64,000 nucleotides of DNA. Source: Heliocidaris tuberculata. Lineage: Eukaryota; Echinodermata; Echinoidea; Camarodonta; Echinometridae. Location of the stretch: assembly GCA_025618425.1 (NCBI GenBank), contig CM046846.1, positions 26,187,063 through 26,251,062 of the forward strand, in the 5' to 3' direction. Below are positions 54,726 through 64,000 of this stretch, one piece after another; position 1 is the stretch's first letter, and each line of letters opens with the position of its first letter. The position numbers were made by a program, and so were the translations under genes. The notes under the pieces were generated by a model. It was not told where the DNA came from, made no database searches, and worked only from the letters and a program-made list of their open reading frames with translations.

Positions 54726-55746
54726 GAGAAGCTGTTCTTTCTTTGTTCTCGGTTATTAATGGAAAAATTTCCAGACTGATGCAAATTTGGTCCGATACGA
54801 CCCATCCCTATTCCTTACCCTCACCCTTCAAAAAGTTTCATTGATGTCCCTAACTTATAAAATAAAGGCATTATATATGCCAACAAGAATGGCCTAAAAC
54901 TAATACTAGTTTTAAAACGCAAGGGTTTTATAAAATGAATAAAGAGCGGGGGAGGGGGGGGGGGGGGAGATGCGACTAAACCTCAGCTTCAAACATTATC
55001 ATGTTGGTGGGGATGTATAGGGCTAACGACCCTTCTTTACAGGAAAATGCGCCGTATTCTGTATCACTCATTCTCGCCCAATTCATGAGAAGCATGATTG
55101 ATAAGAGATCTTAAAGCATTTGGCCACTGATTTTTGAAAACCACATTAAAGGTTGACCAGGCGAAGGTTCATGAAGAGGGGGGGGGGGGGGGGGGGGGTA
55201 ACAAATTTGATTTCAAGAATGTGTCCATTTTGTTCTTAGATTGCTCCCGAAAGTGGGGCAAATTTTTATGGGGGAGGGGGCAAGTATACGGTACTATTCT
55301 ACCCTCAGTTTTGAAACATAACGAAGCCTATGAAAATCATGAGAAAGAGCTTAACATTCGTCAAATCAGTAGTTTTCCAATTCATATTTGTTTAAAATAT
55401 ATTGTTGACATTTGTATTGTTTGAATTTTCCTGATGTCATTGCTTTTTAAAAAAACTCTTTATACATGTGGCTTGTTATTTTTTATGCATTGATTTATAT
55501 TGTTGCTTAAATCTATGCCTATATATCTAACCGCCAAGAGTATATTTTATCCATTTATGTTTTCACTGTTGCTATAACTATATGAGTCTCGATGTTGGTT
55601 TCCCCTGCACTCTTAGAATTATAGCCCCTCTCCCTGTCGGTGTATTCTTCCTTTGTTCACATCAAACCAACTAAATTCATTAAAGTCTGTTGAATAATTT
55701 ATTCCACTGACTTTTGGTTATACTTCATTTCATACATAAATATACA

Positions 55747-55792
<46 letters not shown>

Positions 55793-57364
55793 GGATAGAA
55801 TGCTACGCTTACCTGAAATTTATACACGTCGTGGCTTCCGCCTTCCGGTCGAGCAATTAAAATACGATTTCATTATTTCAATGCAAAGTATTTTGACACA
55901 CCTAAACCTCAAAATTGCTTGAAATCATATAAATGAAAATTGTTTTAAAAAACATGACAAGAGAGGCACAATTTTAATGAGACATGGCGATCCTCAACAT
56001 ACGATACAAGTTCGCAGGTTCTATTTAAAAAAAAGAAAAACAAGTAGAATGACGGTGATCAACATTTTCGTCTGTATAAAAGCATAAAAACAGTTCCCAT
56101 CTATTTCAACACTTGTCATGTTCATTCTCTTCTTCTTCCTCTTCTTCAAAGTACTTCTTAAAGCCCCTCTACCTTTGGTGCACTTGGCCACTTTCAGTGT
56201 CTTTTCATGCTTATTGTTAACTTGAGCCTTTATTCCATATACTTTCTGCAACATCAACGCTAAATAAATGGAAGCACAGAAAATCTAAAAATCAGATTAA
56301 CATAACTTTACAAAAATTATATGAACTTAAACTCTTTGTTTAGAAATGAAATATCTCCAAACATTTTTTTTAAAATCATTCTTATAACTATAAGGAAAAT
56401 ATGAATATAACTGTTTTGAAATCAGTTGATTTGCCATGATTTGATGGATTAATTTCACTTTATGCTTTTTTTTTCTTCAAACATATTAAACAAATATTAA
56501 TATATTATCAAGTAATTACATTGTATAGTTTAAACATAAATGAATCATAAAGAAGGATGGTCACATAAGCTGACCGAGCTTGAAGGCGTGACAATCCCCC
56601 CCCCCCTTTTTAATACAAAAGAATATTATCCGTAATTATAACAAACAAAGAAATATATACACTTAGTAACCAAGTACATGTATAAGAAATTTGTTTTTCA
56701 CCTATTTGCATTATGGACAGCACTGAAAAGATGATATTTCAAATAGGCATGATAATGATAATCACAAAGATATTCTCGTAGCATAATATTGTCCGGTTTC
56801 TTTCAATAAATTATACAAAATATAAATTCTGTCCTTAATTGATATAAGCATGGCTGTGGTTGATCAAACTTGCATTATCCAGAAGTGACTTTTACCCCTA
56901 TTTTATTTTTGCCATTAGCACTGTCGGCGAGGGGAGGGGGGGGGGGGATATATTTTTAAGCCCAAATTTCAGTAGTTCATAATAAAACACTAAATAAACT
57001 TCTTGCACTAAATTATTTTAATGAAATTCACAACTTTTCATAGTCATATAAAATCAGAAAAATCACTTTTCCAATTATGCCATGATTGATTAAACATGCA
57101 TCGGATGATAAAGAAATACAAGTTTATTTTGAATTAATATTTCGATAGAAAATACTTTTGAAATTGATAGTTATTTCTTATTTTTATTATCATATCCATA
57201 GAATAAAAAGTAACAACATTGTATTTAAAAAGTCGAAAATCTGAAGGAAGAACAGTGAATCGTTCCGAAAAGGCGATATAGTTAGAACGCCTTTCACACT
57301 CAGACAACAGCACCGATGGCACGCATATAAATGTAAAATGCATATACTCCGCGCAACGCGCAAG
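52832..57364. other. no gene seen; interior between the motif clusters
   Basis: AT-rich with poly-T 53475-53494 and 53530-53553, poly-C 53899-53910 and 54578-54587, poly-G 54954-54967 and 55180-55198, and (TA)n 54690-54723 and 55748-55789. Longest frames are about 100-130 codons without domains; 57134-57493 on the minus strand is open but unrecognised. Confidence 0.5.
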
Positions 57365-57807
57365 GGATCGGTTACTGGTGACAGGCTCTTCAAAGCGCCA
57401 CCTCAACTTTGACGGCAGAAAAAGAATAATATTTCCGTAATCAAGGTCGAAATATCCGGTCATTTCGATGTTCGAATACTTCTGCTTCGCCAAAGTACTA
57501 AAAAAGAAAGATTTACATAAAACATTTTCTTTTTAATGAACATTTCATTATGAGTTTTGATTTTAACTTTTCCTTAAACTTTTCGTTGTAATGGCGATAT
57601 AAGGCCGAGGACCGACTTTTAGAAAGGATTTGTTCTAAAATAACGGGTGCGCCGTCAATACAAAGTACGTAGACTAGAGTGTATTTGTTCGATGTTCATG
57701 TGTGCACGATTTTTTCGCTAGTGATTAGTCTAAAGGCGAGCACTGGCTCTCGATTGCCAGAACGGTCGGATACTGGTGCCCGGTCGGTTACTGGTGCATA
57801 TACGGTA
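57365..57807 (-). repeat. right cluster of three 17-bp motifs, inverted
   Basis: Reverse-complement copies at 57365-57381, 57763-57779 and 57781-57797. 57784-57807 is the exact reverse complement of the 24 bases 52606-52629, which extend the motif with TACCGTAT. Confidence 0.85.
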
Positions 57808-59234
57808 TGTGTGTAGTAAATGAATGCACATTTTGTACAGGATCTCCTCGAAGCATGCATGTGCGCGAGTTGTAGAAACATGAATCATATGGCCGACTTG
57901 TGGTACTCATGACATGTGTTTCTGTGCTGACCATTCCATTGTTTAACTATCATGACTACCAATTCTTTTCTTTTTTAAAATTTGTAAATATAATGGTATT
58001 AAAAAAATAATTCTTATGGAATATCGAATACCACTTCTATACAGATGACTGTATTCTGTCATGTCTCTCTCTGAGTCTGAGTCTGAGTCATGGGTTTAGA
58101 CCACTCACACATATGCGAGGTTATTGTAGATAACGAATCGAATTTTATTTTAGATAACCTCGGGTTTAGACTTGAATTTATCCAACTTAATTTAACTTTT
58201 AAGGCAAGTATTCCACTTCCAGACTTGCAAACGTAATTTTCTTATCAAATTTTACGGTGGGAGCAAGAAATTAAAAAAAGAGATCATCCTTTGCATAGTT
58301 TCCTATGCCTATGGATTCCTAATCCTACTTATCTAATTCCTACAGAATGACACAGTCGATAAGGAAGCAACATAATATCATAAGAGGCTGATCTTACATG
58401 TGCTCCATTCGTAGTTGATCTGAGGCTTTCTATAAGTAATTACTGACCCCTCCCCCCCCCTAAAAAAAGGAAGATAATTTGATGATGGAATGAAGATTTT
58501 TATTAGCTAATTATCAATTTGGTGTTTCATATCTCCAGTATTATTTTCCTTAATCCTTATTACAAAAAATCATTTGTAAATATCACCACCCCCCCTATTT
58601 TTAATTTTTTTTAATGTGTGTGTGTGCGTCTTTAGACCTATATTTCTTACGAGCAGTTGTCCTTGTCCTCTTGAATCAATAATTCATTTCAAGGAAAACA
58701 AATTTACATGTACCTGTAATTAGGATGATCATCTCTTTACATTTAAAAACAGGACTGAGCAGTCTTCTTATACTGTAAAACCAAAAAGGTTCATGCCTTG
58801 GAGCCAAGGCTCCAAAGACGTAGACGAATAAAAAACCTAGAGCCTCATCTTTGCAATTTGAGAAAGTTCACGGTATAGAAAAATTATCATTGTTTGCCAT
58901 TTGTGAATGTTTCGTGGCAATTTTTTATTAAAAAAAAACTTTTTAATTAAAAAAAACAAACATTACACTTAAAAAGAAGAGGAAAAGAAAAAGAAGGAGG
59001 AAAAAATAAGATGCTGTCTGGGGGTGTTTTTCTTCATTTAGGGGCAAATGTTCATTGTAGATTTGATAATTTTTTTGCTAGGCTATGAAGAGGGGATTGT
59101 AATAGGGGTCTACTCACTTTTCCATTTTGCTGGGGATTTTTGTGGTCACTGAAAAAAAAAAATAGGTAAATGATTCATTCAATATCATGACAATATTTTT
59201 TGTTCACCATTTCATTATGTTCCCCATCTTTCAG
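57808..59234. other. no gene seen; upstream of LARP1-like exon
   Basis: AT-rich with GAGTCT repeats (58070-58090), poly-C near 58449-58458 and A-rich tracts at 58925-59010. Confidence 0.45.
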
Positions 59235-59435
59235 ATTTTTCTGACATCTGCCAAATCAACATATTCCAGTTTTGTGGCACTTCAGGAGAAAGTATGAAAT
59301 CGTAAGATGGCTGTCCTGTCAGCATGAAGAACTCTAATCTGACTGCGTAGAACACAGTTACTTCATAATAGAACTAGAGTACCTGTAAGCTTTGGATTTG
59401 AGAGGGTTTTGGAGTGGTACAGCACAGTGTCAGTA
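59235..59435 (+). other. possible 5' UTR part of the LARP1-like exon
   Basis: CCATCTTTCAG at 59224-59234 is a usable acceptor, and the sequence runs without another obvious signal to ATG 59436. If an upstream exon exists (for example at 52 kb), splicing here is plausible. Confidence 0.35.
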
Positions 59436-60177
59436 ATGGCTGCTGAAGTGGCTAAACAGCCAAGCTACAGCAGCGCTGTGTTGGGACCACCAGAAAAAGT
59501 AACGCAGGGGATACTCCCTAACGAGAACCACCAGATGTCTGAGCAGAATTCGTCATCGGAATCAAAAGAAAACGTGAACCCATCTGATCCTCCCCCAGCT
59601 TCACAAGACGGGAAAGAGGAGGAGAAGGGCGAGGGCAAGAATTCAGAGAAAAATGAAGAGAAAAAGAAATTTGTGCCAGCACCTCCTCCGAAGGTAAATG
59701 CATGGCACAGGAACAAGCAAACACCTCCAGCTCCTGCTGTAGTGCCAAACAATTTAACATCGCCAACCCCAGCAGCCGCTGCGACATTGGTGGCTTCAAA
59801 GCAGCCCCAAAACTCCACTCAAAGACAATCATCCCACAGTAATAAAACCCACCAGACTTCTAAGTCAGGGGGAGGTAGGACTAACTCGAGACAGTTTAAT
59901 GGGCCGCGTGAGAAAAGTGCAAAGAGTCCAAAGGCGGAAAAGACTGCTACGAAAGATGCCAAGGATTCGGAGGAGAGCAAGAAGGAGGCGGCGAAGAAAC
60001 GCATGGTCGAAGCCACTCCTGCTCCTCCCCCTAAAGTGAATGCATGGACCAAAGCACCTATAAACTCAGTTGTACCCCCTGTGGCTCCTCCTGTGGCTCC
60101 TCCAGTGGCTAACGGGAATGGAACAGATGACACTTCTGATTCAATACCACCTGCAAGTTCTGCTGTGGTTACACCAG
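59436..60177 (+). CDS. LARP1: LARP1-like RNA-binding protein, first coding exon
   Basis: Start MAAEVAKQPSYSSAVLGPPE; the frame is also open upstream to 59409 (MEWYSTVSV), but the later ATG fits the family better. 247 codons plus one base, donor ACACCAG|GTAAGG (phase 1). The content is the disordered N-terminus of La-related protein 1, a cytoplasmic mTORC1 effector that binds poly(A) and 5' TOP mRNAs: KENVNPSDPPPASQ, a Lys/Glu-rich stretch, and the motif PAPPPKVNAW twice, identical, at residues 81-90 and 195-204. A (PVAP)3 run follows at about 211-222. The La, RRM-like and DM15 regions must lie in exons beyond the window, so the assignment rests on this low-complexity part. Confidence 0.75.
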
Positions 60178-61307
60178 GTAAGGTTTCTCCTTGCTGGACT
60201 GTTTGTTTGTTCCCCCCCTCCTGAACCTCACTGTCTACACTAAAAATTTAGACAAACATGTAGAAGAGGGATCATTACTGGTGACATGGCTAAAGAGAGT
60301 AATGACTAATTCTGCATGGTCGCAATATTAAAATAGAAGGTGAATGCAATTTTCTAGTGATGTTGAGATTGGTTGGTTTGTAATTGTCCATGCTGAACAA
60401 AGTTTGGTGTGGACTATAAAACAAGCTCCATATGTGTGTGTGTCTCTCTCTCTTTGAATTTTGTGACCAATTTTGATTTTGTGTATTACATGAGAAGGCT
60501 AGGTTGACACTTTAGAACTTCTACACTAAATCTTGTAATTCAATAATTATGCTGATTTACATGTATACAAATTTCTTCAAAATTAAATTTAAAGAATTCA
60601 AATTCAAAGAAAATTTACCTGATCTTGGTTTTTTTCTTCAATGAGCTAGATGGGGAGTTCAAAACTTATTCACAGAATTTTGTAATTTTCATTAATTATA
60701 CTAATTTATGCAAATTTGTTTAAAATGACCATAAATGCTTATAGAATTCTTTAATAATTTTGATTCCATTTGCTTTATGTGTGGGCTGTCAGATCTATAT
60801 AGACTGCTGTAAATTATTAATCATGCAAATGTGTGCAAAATCGTGAAAAAAACACCAAATCAAACAGAAATAAAAATAAAACAAATCACAAAATGAGAAA
60901 ATTCAAAATCATTTAATTTTGATATTGGGGGAAGTCAGTCATGAATGAAGTGGCATTTATAATTCTTAATAAAAAGGTGTTTATGTTAGGACAGCAGATT
61001 TGCAAATAGGCCTCTAGATATTTTTCAAATTAGAAGCTGTCTTTGAAAGATTGAAATAAAGAAAACATACCCCCCCAAAAAAAAATGTTTGGAAAGAAGA
61101 TTAGAGACTGATGCCTTAGTCCCAATGTATTCCAATATTTTGTTGGGTACATTATTTCATCTGGGTATTGTTGGGAACCTGATCCTCCTCCCTCCCCGAC
61201 AAAGATGCAAGTAATTCAAGTAGCACATCATGGAATTTTAAGACACTGATGCGGCTTCCACAATTCAAATACAGCCATCTCTAATTATCTATTTACATGT
61301 GTAAAGG
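60178..61307 (+). other. LARP1-like gene intron, first part; no other gene seen
   Basis: AT-rich intron sequence without recognisable elements. Confidence 0.5.
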
Positions 61308-61789
61308 GGGTCCAGTCAAGTGACTGTTTAAAGGAGCACAAACTGTTTCCGTTTTCATCACAACAATACTTGCAGAGTACATTCAAGAGTACAAATAGTT
61401 AGGGGTACAGGGGTCCAGTCAAGTGACTGTTTAAAGGGCAATCCAACCTTGGTAATAAGATGATTTGTATGAAAGCAGAAAAATAAGAAAAACAGGATGC
61501 TGAAAGTTTGAAAGAAATCGGACAAGGACTAAGAAAGAACTTTACCTATTCGGCTAATTTGAAATTCCCATATGCATAGTGATTACAACTTTCAAAAAAT
61601 CATAACTTAATTACTTGTCGGATTTCTTTCAAACTTTCACCAATCTGCTTCTCTGATTTTTCCTCTTTCTTTCAAAGCAACTTGCTATTAAGGTTGGATT
61701 TCCCTTTAAAGGAGCACAAACTGTTTCCGTTTTCATCACAGCAATACTTGCAGAGTACATTCAAGAGCGCAAATAGTTGATATGAATGA
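61308..61789. repeat. 103-bp tandem duplication, second copy split by a MITE
   Basis: Copy 1 (61308-61410) and copy 2 (61411-61434 plus 61706-61789) both read GGTCCAGTCAAGTGACTG, TTTAAAGGAGCACAAACTG and AATACTTGCAGAGTACATTC. Copy 1 keeps the uninterrupted TTAA (61328-61331) where copy 2 carries the MITE. Confidence 0.92.
61435..61705. mobile_element. TTAA MITE family M1b, short copy with empty-site control
   Basis: The ends AGGGCAATCCAACCTTGGTA and TAAGGTTGGATTTCCCT are inverted and flanked by TTAA on both sides (61431-61434, 61706-61709). Removing the element and one TTAA restores the sequence of the neighbouring tandem copy, which fixes the exact termini and the target duplication. Confidence 0.95.
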
Positions 61790-64000
61790 AATTTTAAATG
61801 CATGATTGATACCCATGCCCTCCAACAGCTGTGTACATGATCGTGATGTTGGCCTACAGTGTACAAGCTGAAGTAGATGAGCTGACTGGAATTTGATGTT
61901 GATGTTTACATGATGTACATGTACGTTCATCAATGGAGCCATATGTATGGTCTGGATGGTATGAATTGTACACATATATATCTGTGTCATTAACCTGTAC
62001 AGTGTAAACAATGGTCAATGGCATGGCTGTAAAGGTAAGGTAATATTGAGTACTAGTGATGACTGGAAATGAAATTTCACACACTCATACAAACTTCACA
62101 CTGACTGGGCAAATAAAATCACAAATAAGTGATATTTGCCTGACAATCATGGTTTGAACTTTGAAATGTGAAATTGCAGGGTAATGAGCCAAGAAATTTG
62201 AGAAAATAGAGCCAGTCGTCCTGACTGCCTGTCAAGCATTAGAACATATGGTTTTAGTGACCGTTATTTCCAATTAGTTTGTATTACGTGTTTAAATAGC
62301 ATTTTCCTGATCCAAACCACCAATCTACTGCTTGTAAATGAATTCAGAATTACATCAAGCAAATTTCTTTCCAAATGCAGTTCCATCATCAGAGCTCGGT
62401 ATTGGCTTTTAACAAATTATGAAGAGCACACTTGAATAAGAAATTGACAGATGATGTTACTTGTACACTAGGCCTATGATGATCCATGTACTGAGCTGAA
62501 GTTGGATTAGATGAATGTACTCATGGAGGCAATGGTATTACAAACCCATTGATAACAACAGACTGAGATACCTCACACACACACAACCTTTCACACACCT
62601 ACATGTACACAAGTTGTGTAGACATATATTTCATGGTCTAAGGTTACTGCCTGTACATCATTGCAGTATCTGATTAAAGGGCACAAAGGTCGAGAAAAAG
62701 TCTTTGGTAGATTCTAGAGTGGAATCATGGATATTGCAATTGTCACCAACCCAAATATGGTAGCCGCCATTGGGTGCTAATTGTTTGATTACCCTATCTT
62801 TGGCCGATACGGGGCCTAACCTAGTCTTGACTTTGACAGACTTGTGTCCACTTTTCTGTAGATTCTCCTCCGTTTTAGTTGCAGTATCAGTATGTCTTGT
62901 TGAATATTCACTCTTGCCAAACATTCACTTCCTCCAGTGTCGGGACCTGTGACTGAGTTGACATGTTCCGCTAACATGATATTTATTGGCATACACATTA
63001 CACGTGAAATTTATTTTAGGAATATTCGTACAAGATAGAGGAATCTATTTATTGTAAGTGCAGTTTCACTACAGCGTGGGTGTGCATGTCATTGCTTTGG
63101 GAAAAGGAGCTAGGCTTAAAAGGAGCTTCAGTTTTGTTTCCTGTTCAGTCTTAATGTTCAAAAGTTATGTGATTAACAGAAAATTAGGTTTATGATTTAG
63201 AAATCTGCTACACTTTCATGCTTCTTTGACCCCCCCCCCCCTCTGCTTTAAATAGAAATCTAGATAAAGGAGTGTTATGTTTCTAATTGGATTCAATGTC
63301 AGTGCCACTTCATGAATTTATTGCATGTCTACTAGTGCAGAGCATCATTAAAAATCTTATTGTGGCATCAAGACTAAGCTTAGATGCATGTTGGAAATCA
63401 GTTCTGGTGGACAATTAATCTGAAGGGTCTGAAATTAAGTCTGAAGTGGTGTAGGAAGGAGAACAACAAAAATCTAAAGTTGGCAGTTTTCCAAAGTAAG
63501 CATGGATGGCTCATTCAGTATTTTGTCCACATGCTACATTTGCAGACATGTAATATCTTATAAGCATTCATTTGAAGATCTTTGGCCAGGATAATAACTG
63601 ACACTTGGTTTTGAAGACATATGGTCACTTTAGGGCCACATATTTTTCCATCTTTCATATTTTTTAGGCTGTAAAAAAATTAAAATGGATATTTCTACTA
63701 CAATTCAATGTAGGCCTATAATACTCCAGGAAATATAGCACACGCATGACAAGTATGTGTGTATGCTTCTGAAATGAAAGTGAAACGGTCCGTTTATCAT
63801 GAGGTAATGATAGAAAAACTTAGAAACTTCAAAATGTGTTTGACACGATTTGACTTTGTTATGTCACACAGTTCCCATAGACCTCAGCCTGAGGAAACTC
63901 TGGCATAATATTCAAGGAGTTAGGAATTTCATGAACAGACTGGAAAATTGGAGCAGAAATCTGGTCACACAACATACAATGTAGCCCCACATGCATGTTC
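61790..64000 (+). other. LARP1-like gene intron continued; no other gene seen
   Basis: Includes a short (CA)n near 62575 and poly-C at 63230-63241. The minus-strand frame 62658-62924 is open and moderately protein-like but has no motif I can name. Confidence 0.45.

Noticed and set aside
62658..62998. Possible retroelement remnant on the minus strand (88- and 60-codon frames)
   Set aside because: The peptide looks moderately protein-like (LGPVSAKDRVIKQLAPNGGY), but no reverse transcriptase, integrase or gag motif is visible and no LTR is seen; too weak to call.

Overview
This is eukaryotic, animal nuclear DNA: intron-rich, AT-rich, and full of microsatellites, poly-G/poly-C runs and small non-autonomous DNA transposons, with no bacterial-style gene packing. 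An intact PGRMC-type gene, a LARP1-type first coding exon, tRNA-derived SINE-like repeats and TTAA-flanked MITEs suggest a marine deuterostome. An echinoderm, probably a sea urchin, is my best guess; that is inference, because no marker gene settles it. Layout: (1) 1-5084 is repeats and the probable promoter of the first gene. It includes a 22-bp minisatellite (484-945), a TTAA-flanked foldback element (2039-2524) and a 770-bp hAT-like non-autonomous element with a perfect 8-bp target duplication (3461-4230). (2) 5085-36437 is a three-exon PGRMC gene (membrane-associated progesterone receptor component; cytochrome b5-like haem-binding protein) on the + strand. Its exon phases join perfectly across a 28-kb first intron. 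(3) Inside that intron, on the same strand, are two more coding loci. One is a multi-exon gene for an SGNH/GDSL-type hydrolase (about 8.5-15.0 kb) with an acidic N-terminus and a run of tandemly duplicated, symmetric phase-0 mini-exons. The other is an uninterrupted 1,316-codon ORF (18279-22229). It encodes a large protein with coiled coils, an RNase H-like DDE transposase-type core with a C(2)H motif, and two Tudor-like modules at the C-terminus. (4) 36.4-52.0 kb holds no gene I can support. It is repeats: an element whose inverted ends are themselves tandem arrays and which contains a ~155-bp tandem array, a hairpin tandem array, a 766-bp element rich in GTTGGGCAA words, another TTAA MITE, and a 102-bp-stem inverted repeat. 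(5) 52.0-59.4 kb has a CpG-rich stretch with a good splice donor, which could be an upstream LARP1 5' exon. It also has a ~5.2-kb segment bounded by three copies of a 17-bp motif at each end in opposite orientations, which could be a large element. (6) 59436-60177 is the first coding exon of a LARP1-like RNA-binding protein on the + strand; its La and DM15 regions would lie beyond the window. The rest of the window is its intron, with a TTAA MITE whose empty target site survives in an adjacent tandem copy. The most unusual items are the transposase/Tudor ORF, the SGNH gene with its duplicated mini-exons, and the inverted motif clusters at 52.6/57.8 kb.
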